This document shows, in pieces, positions 55,065 through 64,000 of a stretch of 64,000 nt of DNA (position 1 is the stretch's first letter; each line of letters begins with the position of its first letter). Origin of the DNA: Aquipluma nitroreducens (lineage in GTDB: Bacteria; Bacteroidota; Bacteroidia; Bacteroidales; Prolixibacteraceae); NCBI RefSeq assembly GCF_009689585.1, contig NZ_AP018694.1, positions 3,487,001 to 3,551,000 on the forward strand, written 5' to 3'. The position numbers were made by a program, and so were the translations under genes. The notes below the pieces were generated by a model, which was given only the letters and a program-made list of their open reading frames with translations, did no database searches and had not been told where the DNA came from.

Positions 55065-57206
55065 ATGAGACCTATTTTAGTTTTAGTACTAAGCATTTTG
55101 ATACCCATTTTCATCTTTGCTGAAGATGGTTCAGAGCTATGGCTTCGCTATAAAGCTTTGCCAGTTGCTTTGTCAAAAGAATATTCCCAACAGCTTCAAT
55201 TTATCACTTTTGAAACCAATAGCCCGACAAGAAAGATTGCGGGTGCAGAGCTTGAAAAAGCGCTCAAAGGTATGTTGGGCAGAGTTTTATCCAAGAGCAG
55301 AAAGATTCAGGAAAAAACGATAATCATCGGAACTTTAGAAGATAAATCAGTTCGTCAGTTTATTTCTGCAGATACGCTCTGCGTGTGTGGCGACGAAGGT
55401 TTTATCTTGAAAAGTGTCGATTTTAAGGGGGATAAAATACTGCTTCTGGCAGCAAATCAGGACATCGGATTGTTGTACGGAGTTTTTGAGTTGATCAGAC
55501 AAATTCAGCAAGGACATCAGTTATCCAATTTAAATTTGAAAGAGAAACCTTCCTATAATCGGCGGATTTTAAATCATTGGGATAATCTGGACGGAACCGT
55601 CGAACGTGGATATGCCGGCCATTCGATCTGGAAATGGGATGAATTGCCTGAGAAAATCAGTCCCAAATATGAATTCTACGCGCAGGCCAATGCTTCGATA
55701 GGTATAAACGGAACGGTTTTGAATAATGTGAATGCAAGTCCCAAAATCTTAAGCGACGAATACCTGCGCAAGGTCAAAGTTTTGGCCGATATTTTCCGAC
55801 CCTATGGAATTCGGGTTTATCTGGCGGTCAACTTTTCATCGCCAGCCAAGTTGGGAGGCTTGCCAACTTCCGATCCATTGGACGAAAAAGTTCAGGATTG
55901 GTGGAAAAAGAAAGCTGATGAAATATATAATTTGATTCCTGACTTTGGCGGTTTCCTGGTGAAAGCCAATTCGGAAGGTTTGCCAGGGCCACAAGATTTT
56001 GGGCGCACCCATGCTGATGGTGCAAATATGTTGGCCGACGCACTCGCTCCGCACAACGGAATTGTGATGTGGCGTGCTTTTGTATATCATCCTGATGGCG
56101 ATGACCGGGCGAAACAAGCATACAAAGAATTTACGCCTTTGGATGGAAAGTTCAGATCGAACGTGATTATTCAGGTGAAAAACGGACCGATTGATTTTCA
56201 ACCGCGTGAGCCGTTTAGTCCTTTGTTTGGTGCCATGAAAAATACGAATTTGATGCCCGAATTCCAGATTACCAAAGAATACCTGGGGATGAATACTCAT
56301 TTGGCTTATCTCGGCCCTTTGTTTGAAGAATGCCTGGATGCCGATACCTATGTTTTGGGCAAAAACTCAACAGTTGCGCGTGTTACCGATGGATCGCTTT
56401 TCAGGAATAAAGTAACTGCAATCGCGGGTGTGGCAAATATTGGCGAAGATGTAAACTGGTGCGGTCATCAGTTTAATCAGGCAAACTGGTATGTTTTCGG
56501 GCGTTTGGCCTGGAACAACAAATTGTCGTCGGGCGAAATTGCTACCGAGTGGATTGAACAAACGTTTTCTCGCGATCCGGAGTTTGTTTCAGAAGTTGGC
56601 TCGATGATGATGCAATCGCGTGAAGCGGTTGTAAATTACATGACTCCAATGGGTTTGCACCACCTGATGGGCTGGGATCATCACTACGGACCGGAGCCCT
56701 GGTGTGCCATTCCGAATGCTCGTCCCGACTGGATGCCATCCTATTATCACAAAGCCGATTCCGCCGGAATTGGGTTCGACCGCACTTCGACCGGAAGTAA
56801 TGCAGTTGGACAATATGCGGAGCCTTTGCGTTCGCTGTACGAAAATGTGGCAACCTGCGCGGAAATTTACCTGCTGTGGTTTCATCATTTATCCTGGAAT
56901 TATATCCTTCCAAATGGCAACAACCTTTGGGACGAATTGTGCTACAAATACAGTTCAGGAGTGAACTCTGTAAAATCATTTCAGAAAACATGGGATAATC
57001 AGGAAGGTAAAATCGACGAAGAACGATTCCGAGAAGTTCAGCAAAAATTGGCTATTCAGGAAAAAGAAGCGGTTTGGTGGCGCGATGCCTGTCTGTTGTA
57101 CTTCCAGACTTTTTCGAATAAACCGATACCTGAAAAACTAGATCGGCCAATTCATCAGTTGGACGAACTTAAGAAGCAAAAATTCAATTTAAAGAATCAT
57201 AACTAA
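55065..57206 (+). CDS. Alpha-glucuronidase, GH67
   Basis: 713 residues from ATG 55065 (MRPILVLVLSILIPIFIFAEDG); an in-frame start at 54909 runs through the GH115 relic and has no signal peptide at its N-terminus. N-terminal alpha/beta domain, then the catalytic barrel with QVKNGPIDFQPREPFSPLFG (acid residues), VANIGEDVNWCGHQFNQANWYVFGRLAWN, MGLHHLMGWDHHYGPEPWC and FDRTSTGSNAVGQYA. It releases 4-O-methylglucuronic acid from the nonreducing end of xylo-oligomers in the periplasm. Confidence 0.93.
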   Translation: MRPILVLVLSILIPIFIFAEDGSELWLRYKALPVALSKEYSQQLQFITFETNSPTRKIAGAELEKALKGMLGRVLSKSRKIQEKTIIIGTLEDKSVRQFISADTLCVCGDEGFILKSVDFKGDKILLLAANQDIGLLYGVFELIRQIQQGHQLSNLNLKEKPSYNRRILNHWDNLDGTVERGYAGHSIWKWDELPEKISPKYEFYAQANASIGINGTVLNNVNASPKILSDEYLRKVKVLADIFRPYGIRVYLAVNFSSPAKLGGLPTSDPLDEKVQDWWKKKADEIYNLIPDFGGFLVKANSEGLPGPQDFGRTHADGANMLADALAPHNGIVMWRAFVYHPDGDDRAKQAYKEFTPLDGKFRSNVIIQVKNGPIDFQPREPFSPLFGAMKNTNLMPEFQITKEYLGMNTHLAYLGPLFEECLDADTYVLGKNSTVARVTDGSLFRNKVTAIAGVANIGEDVNWCGHQFNQANWYVFGRLAWNNKLSSGEIATEWIEQTFSRDPEFVSEVGSMMMQSREAVVNYMTPMGLHHLMGWDHHYGPEPWCAIPNARPDWMPSYYHKADSAGIGFDRTSTGSNAVGQYAEPLRSLYENVATCAEIYLLWFHHLSWNYILPNGNNLWDELCYKYSSGVNSVKSFQKTWDNQEGKIDEERFREVQQKLAIQEKEAVWWRDACLLYFQTFSNKPIPEKLDRPIHQLDELKKQKFNLKNHN

Positions 57207-57247
57207 ACACGTTTGTACTAAAATTAAGAACCAATACCATTAAAGAA

Positions 57248-58711
57248 ATGAATTCAACGTCACAAAAAATTTCAGTATTCGAGAAAATTGGGTACAGCTT
57301 GGGCGATTTGGCCGCTAACCTGGTTTTCCAGACCTTAATTACCTATCTGGCTTATTTCTATACCGACATTTATGGGTTGAAAAGTACAGATGCTTCTATC
57401 ATAATGCTTTCTGTTGGATTGACTGCCGCCTTTATTTTTAATCCAATCATTGGAGTATTGGCCGACCGGACCAATTCGAAGTGGGGCAAATTCAGGCCCT
57501 GGATTCTTTACACAGCTATTCCGCTTGGGGTCGTTGCTCTTCTTGCATTTTCGACACCAGATTTTTCGTACAAAGGAAAATTGATTTACGCTGCGGTGAC
57601 TTATTCTTTATTGCTGATGTTGTATGCTTCAAGTAATTTACCATACTCGGCTCTAAGTGGTGTAATTACCGGCGACATGGGCGAACGGAACAGTATCTCG
57701 TCGTACCGTTTTGTGGCGGTAATGTTTGCCCAGTTCTTTGTGCAGGTGTTTATGTTGCCGATCATTATTTATGCCGGTCATGGGGACAAGGCCGCCGGTA
57801 TTGAAACCGTAATGACCTGGATGGCTATCGTTGGAACAGTCATGTTACTTATCACTTTCTTTACAACCAGGGAGCGAATTGTTCCTTCGATAGAGCAGAA
57901 ATCGTCCATCAAAGATGACTTATCGGATTTGATGAAGAACCGGCCTTGGCTGATTATGCTCGGTTTAACCATTCTGGTGTTCATTACCCTTGCCATGAAA
58001 GGCGGTTCGTATGTGTACTATTTTAATAATTACGTAGATAAAGCTGCCCTGGCTAATTTTATTAGTCCTGTAATTGCTGGCTTGTCCGATTTAGGAATCA
58101 ACTTCTTTGGTTCAGATCCTGCGGCTGCCGGTTTTGGTTTGTTTAACGCCGGAGGTATTATCTTCATGATTGTCGGAATCTCATTTTCAAAGAAACTTGC
58201 AGATAAATATGGTAAACGGGATGTCTATAAGTATGGATTGCTTGCGGCTACCTTTTTTGTCCTGATCTTCATTTTTTTCAAACCTGAAAGTGTGCTTTTG
58301 ATGTTTGGTTCGCAAATTCTGCATGGATTTTTCTATGGCATTACCATTCCGGTTCTTTGGGCTATGATTGCCGATGTTGCCGATTATTCAGAATGGAAAA
58401 CAAATCGCAGGGCAACAGCCATTATTTTCTCAGCAATGATGGTAGGACTCAAAGCAGGACTCTCCATTGGAGGCGCTTTGCTTACATGGATTTTAGGATT
58501 ATACGGATATATTGCCAAGGAAAGTGCGGTTGCAGGGCAGGAGATCATTCAACCCCATTCTGTTTCCGAAGGAGCGAGAATGCTTGTGAGCATCTATCCG
58601 TCAATTCCATTTCTTTTGGGTGTTGGCCTTCTTTTCTTCTATGTAATCGATAAGAAAATGGAAGTAAAAATTGAAGAAGATTTAAAAATACGCAGGAAGG
58701 AAAAGTCATAA
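57248..58711 (+). CDS. GPH family sugar symporter (MFS; xyloside/oligosaccharide)
   Basis: 487 residues, 12 TM helices, glycoside-pentoside-hexuronide:cation symporter family. N-terminal EKIGYSLGDLAANLVFQTL, IGVLADRTNSKWGKFRPWIL (the cation-binding region D/R pattern) and NRRATAIIFSAMMVGLKAGLSIGGALLTWIL. It would move xylo-oligosaccharides or glucuronate-bearing products from periplasm to cytoplasm with Na+ or H+. It lies 41 bp after GH67 and 20 bp before GH10. XynB/XylP-like naming is tentative. Confidence 0.92.
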   Translation: MNSTSQKISVFEKIGYSLGDLAANLVFQTLITYLAYFYTDIYGLKSTDASIIMLSVGLTAAFIFNPIIGVLADRTNSKWGKFRPWILYTAIPLGVVALLAFSTPDFSYKGKLIYAAVTYSLLLMLYASSNLPYSALSGVITGDMGERNSISSYRFVAVMFAQFFVQVFMLPIIIYAGHGDKAAGIETVMTWMAIVGTVMLLITFFTTRERIVPSIEQKSSIKDDLSDLMKNRPWLIMLGLTILVFITLAMKGGSYVYYFNNYVDKAALANFISPVIAGLSDLGINFFGSDPAAAGFGLFNAGGIIFMIVGISFSKKLADKYGKRDVYKYGLLAATFFVLIFIFFKPESVLLMFGSQILHGFFYGITIPVLWAMIADVADYSEWKTNRRATAIIFSAMMVGLKAGLSIGGALLTWILGLYGYIAKESAVAGQEIIQPHSVSEGARMLVSIYPSIPFLLGVGLLFFYVIDKKMEVKIEEDLKIRRKEKS

Positions 58712-58731
58712 TAGAAAATAAAAATAAACAC

Positions 58732-59847
58732 ATGAAAATCGAACATATTATTGCAGTTACGGCTTTGGTGTTACTAACATCCTTACAAACAAAAGCACAA
58801 AAAACGTTGGCAGAAGCTACCAAAGGTAAATTTTTGTTTGGGGTAGCTGTCAATCCGCAGCAAGTCAATGGCGTTAATCCAGTAGAAACGGAACTTATCG
58901 CAAAAGAATTCAGTGCCATTGTTCCTGAAAACTGTATGAAACCACAGCCTATCCATCCGGAAGAAAACCGGTACAATTGGGATGATGCCGATAAATTTGT
59001 GGCCTTTGGTGAAAAAAATAAACAGGCTGTTACCGGTCACTGCCTGATGTGGCATTCCCAAATTGGCAGATGGTTCTTCGTTGATGCAGAAGGGAAAGAT
59101 GTATCCCCTGAAGTTCTGAAAGAACGTATGCATCAGCACATTTCTACCGTTGTTGGCCGCTACAAAGGTCGCATTAAAGGCTGGGACGTGGTAAACGAAG
59201 CTTTTGAAGACAACGGCACCTACCGGAACAGCAAATTTTACCAGATTCTGGGCAAGGATTTCATCAAATATGCCTTCCAGTTTGCTCATGAGGCCGACCC
59301 TGATGCCGAATTGTACTACAACGATTACAATGTGGAAACTCCGGCCAAATGCGATGCAATCGTTGAATTGGTCAAAGAACTCAAGGCTGCCGGCTGCCGG
59401 ATTGATGCCGTTGGTTCGCAAGCACACATGCACATGAATTCACCGACACTAGAAGCTGCGGAAGCCAGCTTTAAAAAGCTCAAAGATGCAGGTGTACATA
59501 TCCTGATAACAGAATGGGACATTTCAATTCTTCCAAGTCCATATGATGGGGCAAACATTGCTGCTAATTTCAAGTATTCGAAGGAAATGGATCCATACCG
59601 TGAAGCGATACCCGACTCAATTCAGCAGAAATGGAATAAACGCATGTTGGACATGTTCGGTCTTTTCCTGAAATACGACGATGTGGTTGATCGTGTAACG
59701 GTTTGGGGTTTGAGCGATAACACAACCTGGCTGAATAATTTTCCGATCCGGGGTAGAAAAGATTATCCAGTGCTTTTCGACCGCAATAACCAACGCAAGC
59801 CGGTAGTTGACGAAATGATTAAAATGGCAAAAAAATACAAAAAATGA
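58732..59847 (+). CDS. Endo-1,4-beta-xylanase, GH10
   Basis: 371 residues. Signal peptide (to about 22, LLTSLQTKAQ), no lipobox, no carbohydrate-binding module. Barrel with NCMKPQPIHPEENRYNWDDAD, HCLMWHSQIGRWFF, acid/base glutamate in KGWDVVNEAFEDNG, AHMHM, and nucleophile in ILITEWDISILP. Secreted to periplasm or surface. It cuts the xylan backbone. The stop overlaps the GH43 start (ATGA). Short, single-domain GH10. Confidence 0.95.
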   Translation: MKIEHIIAVTALVLLTSLQTKAQKTLAEATKGKFLFGVAVNPQQVNGVNPVETELIAKEFSAIVPENCMKPQPIHPEENRYNWDDADKFVAFGEKNKQAVTGHCLMWHSQIGRWFFVDAEGKDVSPEVLKERMHQHISTVVGRYKGRIKGWDVVNEAFEDNGTYRNSKFYQILGKDFIKYAFQFAHEADPDAELYYNDYNVETPAKCDAIVELVKELKAAGCRIDAVGSQAHMHMNSPTLEAAEASFKKLKDAGVHILITEWDISILPSPYDGANIAANFKYSKEMDPYREAIPDSIQQKWNKRMLDMFGLFLKYDDVVDRVTVWGLSDNTTWLNNFPIRGRKDYPVLFDRNNQRKPVVDEMIKMAKKYKK

Positions 59848-60815
59848 AAAAGTCGAAATATTTAGTTGAAAACGACTTTATGGCCGATCCGGCTGTTCAT
59901 GTCTTTGAAGGGAAACTCTACATTTATCCTTCCCACGATCGCGAATCAGGAATTCCTGAAAACGACAATGGCGATCATTTCGACATGAATGATTACCATG
60001 TGTTCTCCACTTCGGATATTGAAAATGAGCCGTTGACAGACCACGGTGTTGTGCTTAAGGTAAGCGACATTGCCTGGGCTGGACGTCAGTTGTGGGATTG
60101 CGACGTGGCTTACAAAAACGGAAAATACTTTATGTACTATCCGTTGAAGGACAAAACCGATATTTTCCGTTTGGGCGTGGCTATTTCCGATAGCCCGGCA
60201 GGCCCGTTTATTCCACAGCCCGATCCAATCCGCGGAAGTTATAGCATCGACCCTGCCATATTTGAAGATACCGATGGAACTCATTACATGTATTTCGGCG
60301 GTTTGTGGGGAGGCCAGTTGCAACGATACAAAGACAACAAAGCGTTGGAAAGCGCTTATTTGCCTTCAGGAGATGAATTGGCATTGCCATCGCGCGTAGT
60401 TCGTTTGTCGGACGACATGCTGGGTTTTGCTGAAGAACCACGGCCTGTAACTATCCTGAATCAGGATGGAACTCCGATGAAAGCCGGACAAACCAACCGT
60501 TTCTTCGAAGCCTCCTGGATGCATCTCTATAAAGGGAAATATTACTTCTCCTATTCAACGGGCGATACGCATTTGTTGTGCTATGCCATTGGTGATAATC
60601 CTTACGGGCCATTTACTTATCAGGGTGTGATTCTGACTCCTGTCGTTGGTTGGACAACACATCACGCCATTGCTGAGTTCAAAGGGAAGTGGTACTTGTT
60701 TCATCACGACTCAGTTCCTTCAGGAGGAAGAACCTGGCTGCGAAGCCTGAAAGTGGTTGAGATCGAATACAACGAAGACGGAACAATTAAAACCATTGAA
60801 GGGGGTGGTGAATAG
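59844..60815 (+). CDS. Glycoside hydrolase family 43 (beta-xylosidase/arabinofuranosidase)
   Basis: 323 residues with no signal peptide, so probably cytoplasmic. Five-bladed propeller with DFMADPAVHVFEGKLYIYPS (catalytic base D13 region), GSYSIDPAIFEDTDGTHYMYFGG (transition D), and RFFEASWMHLYKGKYYFSYSTG (acid E), plus HHAIAEFKGKWYLFHHDS with the C-terminal H. GH43_1-like. It overlaps GH10 by 4 bp. It would split imported xylobiose or arabinoxylo-oligomers into monomers. Confidence 0.92.
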   Translation: MKKSKYLVENDFMADPAVHVFEGKLYIYPSHDRESGIPENDNGDHFDMNDYHVFSTSDIENEPLTDHGVVLKVSDIAWAGRQLWDCDVAYKNGKYFMYYPLKDKTDIFRLGVAISDSPAGPFIPQPDPIRGSYSIDPAIFEDTDGTHYMYFGGLWGGQLQRYKDNKALESAYLPSGDELALPSRVVRLSDDMLGFAEEPRPVTILNQDGTPMKAGQTNRFFEASWMHLYKGKYYFSYSTGDTHLLCYAIGDNPYGPFTYQGVILTPVVGWTTHHAIAEFKGKWYLFHHDSVPSGGRTWLRSLKVVEIEYNEDGTIKTIEGGGE

Positions 60816-60881
60816 GGAACACTTAAATATTAAAAAGTTTCTTTAAAATTTTGATGCAAAAACCCTTAAGTATTTGAGGGA

Positions 60882-60922
60882 AAAGGCTGTTTCAGTTATC
60901 AACTGGGGTAGCCTTTTTTTTA
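60882..60922 (+). terminator. Terminator of the xylan enzyme operon
   Basis: aaaggct (60881-60887) with agccttt (60909-60915), inner stem ttcagtt/aactggg, then a T-run. Confidence 0.8.
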
Positions 60923-60982
60923 TCGTTTCAGACATGCTTCAGCCTTTATGTTTTTCTTATCTTTAAGCAAACTGAAAACACC

Positions 60983-62983
60983 ATGAAACTTCCAAATTTA
61001 ATCAAAAACGATAGTTACCTCGAACCGTTCACTTCGATCATCATCGATAGGTTGCAGACTGCGAAAGATAAGGAACAAGAGATTCTGCGAGGTCAAAGTT
61101 TGAGTGATTTTGCTCAGGGGCATAAGTGGTATGGACTACATCGCGAAAAGAACCAATGGGTTATACGCGACTGGGCTCCAAATGCCACTGAAATATACCT
61201 GATTGGTGAGTTTAACAACTGGCAGGAGCTGCCTGAATACGCATTTAATTTCACCGGATCAGGTAACTGGGAGCTTCGGCTTTCTCAAGAAAAGATGAGC
61301 CATGGTGATTTATTCGCCTTTTCGATTTATTGGGAAGGCGGTCAGGGCAAACGAATTCCGGCCTGGGCAAACCGGGTAGTTCAGGACGATTATACCAAGA
61401 TTTTTAATGCTCAGGTTTGGGCTCCCGAAAAAGAGTTCAAATGGAAACATTCCAAATTTCAGCGGTCGGCAGAGGCTCCTTTGATTTACGAAGCGCACAT
61501 TGGAATGGCTGGAGAAGATGCCCGAGTACATACCTACAATGAATTCCGGACGAATATTTTGCCACGTATTCAGCAGGCAGGATACAATACCATTCAACTC
61601 ATGGCTATTCCTGAACATCCATACTACGGAAGTTTTGGTTACCATGTGTCAAGCTTTTTTGCTCCCTCGTCGCGGTTTGGTACTCCGGAAGAACTGAAAC
61701 AATTGGTTGATGAAGCGCACGGAATGGGCATATTGGTTATTATCGATTTGGTGCATTCGCACGCTGTGAAAAATGAGGTGGAAGGATTGGGAAAATACGA
61801 CGGAACACGCTGGCAGTTTTTCCATGACGGGCCAAAAGGCGAGCATCCTGCCTGGGATTCGTATTGTTTTAACTACGGAAAAACAGAAGTCATTCATTTT
61901 CTCCTTTCGAATATACGTTACTGGCTCGAAGACTTCAGGTTCGATGGTTTTCGTTTCGATGGTGTAACCAGCATGCTGTATTTCGACCATGGTTTAGGAA
62001 AGGCTTTCACTTGTTACGACGATTATTTCAATGCCGGACTCGATCAGGAAGCATTTTCTTATTTCATCATGGCTAACCGGTTAATTCACGAGATAAACCC
62101 AAATGCACTTTCGATTGCTGAAGAAATGAGTGGATTGCCAGGGTTGGCAACTTCTTATAATGATGGAGGACTGGGTTTCGACTACCGCATGGCAATGGGT
62201 GTTCCTGATTTCTGGATCAAGCTGATTAAAGAAGTTTCGGACGAGAAATGGGATGTCGGGAACATTTTTTATGAACTGACATCGAAACGGATGGACGAAA
62301 AAGTAGTCAGTTATGCCGAATCGCACGATCAGGCGTTGGTGGGTGATAAAACTATTATTTTCCGACTGATTGATAAAGAAATGTACTTCAGCATGCGCAA
62401 AGATCAGCCTAATTTGGCTGTAGAGCGCGGCATTGCTTTGCATAAAATGATTCGCCTAGCAACTTTATCGTGCGCTGGTGGTGCCTATCTCAATTTCATG
62501 GGCAATGAATTTGGGCATCCGGAGTGGATCGATTTTCCGAGGGAAGGAAATAACTGGTCGTATGCCCATACCCGGAGATTGTGGAGTCTGGAAGATAATA
62601 AAGAGTTGAAATACTGTTGGTTGTCGGATTTTGATCGCGAAATGATTGCCATGGCCAAAAAGGACAAGCTGATCGAAACACCAGAAGTGAATTGGGTGCA
62701 CGACCATAAAGAGAATGAGGTACTTGCCTACACACGGGGAAAGTATCTTTTTGTATTCAATTTCCATCCAACACAATCGCTGGTCGATTATGGAATTCCG
62801 TTGGAAGCTTCGAAATATAAAATTGTGCTGAATACCGACGAAGATCGTTTTGGCGGTCAAAACCGGATTGATAATCAACTGATTTATGGCACTCATCCAT
62901 CCGGCGATGCAAATAGTCAGCATTATTTATTGCTTTATTTGCCTGCCCGAACGGCGCTAGTTTTAAAGAAGCAGGGGAAATAG
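60983..62983 (+). CDS. 1,4-alpha-glucan branching enzyme (GH13, eukaryote-type GBE)
   Basis: 666 residues. N-terminal CBM48-like domain (about 40-130, WAPNATEIYLIGEFNNWQE), then the GH13 barrel: YEAHIGMAGEDARVHTYNEF, DLVHSHAVKNEVEGLG, nucleophile in DGFRFDGVTSMLYFDHG, acid/base in SIAEEMSGLPGLA, YAESHDQALVGDKT, and MGNEFGHPEW. The arrangement matches the GH13_8 eukaryotic-type branching enzymes more than bacterial GlgB. It makes alpha-1,6 branches in glycogen. It follows the PUL but is separated by a terminator and 167 bp, so it is not part of the xylan operon. Confidence 0.9.
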   Translation: MKLPNLIKNDSYLEPFTSIIIDRLQTAKDKEQEILRGQSLSDFAQGHKWYGLHREKNQWVIRDWAPNATEIYLIGEFNNWQELPEYAFNFTGSGNWELRLSQEKMSHGDLFAFSIYWEGGQGKRIPAWANRVVQDDYTKIFNAQVWAPEKEFKWKHSKFQRSAEAPLIYEAHIGMAGEDARVHTYNEFRTNILPRIQQAGYNTIQLMAIPEHPYYGSFGYHVSSFFAPSSRFGTPEELKQLVDEAHGMGILVIIDLVHSHAVKNEVEGLGKYDGTRWQFFHDGPKGEHPAWDSYCFNYGKTEVIHFLLSNIRYWLEDFRFDGFRFDGVTSMLYFDHGLGKAFTCYDDYFNAGLDQEAFSYFIMANRLIHEINPNALSIAEEMSGLPGLATSYNDGGLGFDYRMAMGVPDFWIKLIKEVSDEKWDVGNIFYELTSKRMDEKVVSYAESHDQALVGDKTIIFRLIDKEMYFSMRKDQPNLAVERGIALHKMIRLATLSCAGGAYLNFMGNEFGHPEWIDFPREGNNWSYAHTRRLWSLEDNKELKYCWLSDFDREMIAMAKKDKLIETPEVNWVHDHKENEVLAYTRGKYLFVFNFHPTQSLVDYGIPLEASKYKIVLNTDEDRFGGQNRIDNQLIYGTHPSGDANSQHYLLLYLPARTALVLKKQGK

Positions 62984-63007
62984 GGTGTCTTGAATCTCAA
63001 GTACAAA

Positions 63008-63060
63008 GTCATTAGTCATTGGGAAAATGTCGGTTTCTATTTTTCCTATTGACTAATGAC
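63008..63060. repeat. Imperfect inverted repeat between branching enzyme and GSCFA genes
   Basis: Arms 63008-63027 and 63040-63060 pair with few mismatches (gtcattagtca and its complement outermost). It could be a terminator for the branching enzyme gene or a dispersed repeat. Confidence 0.6.
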
Positions 63061-63123
63061 CTTTCCCATTTAGCCATGAGTTGTTTGCTTCGATTCGTTC
63101 AATTGTTAATTATTAAATCGTAA

Positions 63124-64000
63124 ATGTTTATGCGGTTTTTTACCGAAATACAAATTCCTGAATTTCCCGATCAAATGGATTATTCGAAGAGCATGATGTT
63201 TTTGGGATCGTGCTTTTCGGAGAACATCGGGCAGAAATTAATTGATCTGAAGTTCGATGTGGATATGAATCCGTTTGGAATTTTATACAATCCGGAATCG
63301 ATTGCCAACAGCCTTCGGATATTGCTCGAAAAGCGGGTTTTTACTGAAGATGATCTTTTTCAGGATCAAGGTTTGTGGAATAGTTTTTATCATCACAGCC
63401 GTTTTTCGGATGTAGATCGGGATTCGGCTCTCGAAAAAATAAACAAACGTATTTCAAGCTCCAACGAATTTCTGAAAAGAGCTGATTTTTTGGTCATCAC
63501 TTTCGGAACAGCCTGGGTTTACGAACTCAGGAAGACCGGACAAATTGTTTCAAATTGCCATAAAATTCCTGCCGCGGAGTTTAAGCGATTCCGGCTCGGT
63601 GTATTTGAGGTTACCAATGTTTACCGCGAATTGCTGGAGCAAATCTGGAAGTTTAATCCGGATTTAAAAGTAATTTTTACGGTAAGTCCGATCCGCCACT
63701 GGAAAGATGGCGCGATCGAAAATCAGCTCAGCAAAGCAACGCTTTTACTGGCCATCGATAATTTGATCAAAGGATTTGGCGACAAAAGTTGTTCGTACTT
63801 TCCATCCTATGAAATCGTGATGGACGAGCTGCGCGATTATCGCTTTTATGCTGACGACATGTTGCATATAAGTCCGGTGGCTGTTGATTACATCTTTGAA
63901 CGGTTTAGCAAAGCTGCCATTACCGGTGCGAGCCGCGATATTTCGAAAAGTATGCTGAAGATTAATAAAGCAATGTCTCACCGTCCGGTTAACCCAAACA
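63124..64000 (+). CDS. GSCFA domain protein (3' end outside window)
   Basis: Open to the window edge, at least 292 residues, start ATG 63124 (MFMRFFTEIQIPEFPDQMDY; ATG 63130 is an alternative). The name-giving motif is MFLGSCFSENIGQKLIDLKFDV (GSCF at about residue 27-30), followed by DMNPFGILYNPESIANSLRILL, LVITFGTAWVYE and FTVSPIRHWKDG. SGNH-like hydrolase fold in the family; substrate unknown. Transcribed with nothing else visible. The frame stays open through 64000. Confidence 0.88.
   Translation, partial: MFMRFFTEIQIPEFPDQMDYSKSMMFLGSCFSENIGQKLIDLKFDVDMNPFGILYNPESIANSLRILLEKRVFTEDDLFQDQGLWNSFYHHSRFSDVDRDSALEKINKRISSSNEFLKRADFLVITFGTAWVYELRKTGQIVSNCHKIPAAEFKRFRLGVFEVTNVYRELLEQIWKFNPDLKVIFTVSPIRHWKDGAIENQLSKATLLLAIDNLIKGFGDKSCSYFPSYEIVMDELRDYRFYADDMLHISPVAVDYIFERFSKAAITGASRDISKSMLKINKAMSHRPVNPN

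Noticed and set aside
58783-59433. 216-residue frame on the minus strand opposite GH10
   Set aside because: Antisense shadow of the xylanase gene, no motifs.

Overview
The window is a stretch of a Bacteroidota chromosome, most likely class Bacteroidia (Marinilabiliales or Prolixibacteraceae-like; this rank is an inference). The evidence is a SusC/SusD pair with an ECF sigma/FecR pair, TAnnTTTG-type -7 promoter boxes (for example before rplU and the DUF5916 gene), a fused SecDF, OmpA proteins with thrombospondin type 3 repeats, and the Bacteroidota families DUF5916, TIGR02757 and GSCFA. No rRNA, tRNA or CRISPR array was seen.

Layout. 1-4.1 kb: the 3' part of valS, then a two-gene AAA ATPase/TOPRIM-like cassette that looks like a small anti-phage or mobile-element defence unit. 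The cassette is followed by a second, diverged copy of the last 126 bp of valS, so it sits between two valS tails. 4.2-7.7 kb: an envelope cluster (OmpA-TSP3 porin, small beta-barrel, OmpA-type lipoprotein, aquaporin), divergent from a response regulator and histidine kinase at 8.1-11.2 kb. 11.3-15.2 kb: a YncE-like propeller/phosphoesterase and a sugar MFS carrier. 15.6-20.3 kb: glmM, a coiled-coil exported protein and dsbD. 20.6-26.3 kb: an efflux/export operon (adaptor, MacB-type permease, TolC, second adaptor), with a palindromic repeat inserted in the tolC start region. 26.4-31.5 kb: a DUF5916 protein, a REP-like cluster, TIGR02757, a lipoprotein, a LolD-like ATPase and TatA. 31.6-37.7 kb: secDF, two small genes, mdh and ppa.

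37.9-39.2 kb holds a complete IS982-family element with an 8-bp target duplication inside an unidentified gene that also carries a frameshift. Next come folA and thyA; thyA is frameshifted in an A-run. 40.8-45.2 kb carries a NupG-like nucleoside transporter, a DUF151 nuclease, rplU-rpmA and serS.

45.4-60.8 kb is a polysaccharide utilisation locus for (acetylated) glucuronoxylan: ECF sigma, FecR, SusC with an STN domain, SusD, CE20-like acetylesterase, a relic of a GH115 glucuronidase, GH67, GPH symporter, GH10 xylanase and GH43. In the inferred pathway SusC/SusD import xylan oligomers, the esterase and GH67 remove acetyl and methylglucuronic acid groups, GH10 cuts the backbone in the envelope, the symporter carries short oligomers inward, and the signal-less GH43 finishes them in the cytoplasm. 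The window ends with a glucan branching enzyme and a truncated GSCFA gene.

Main points for follow-up: the valS-tail-flanked ATPase/TOPRIM cassette, the thyA frameshift, the GH115 relic, the repeat inserted in tolC, and a possible small RNA upstream of glmM.
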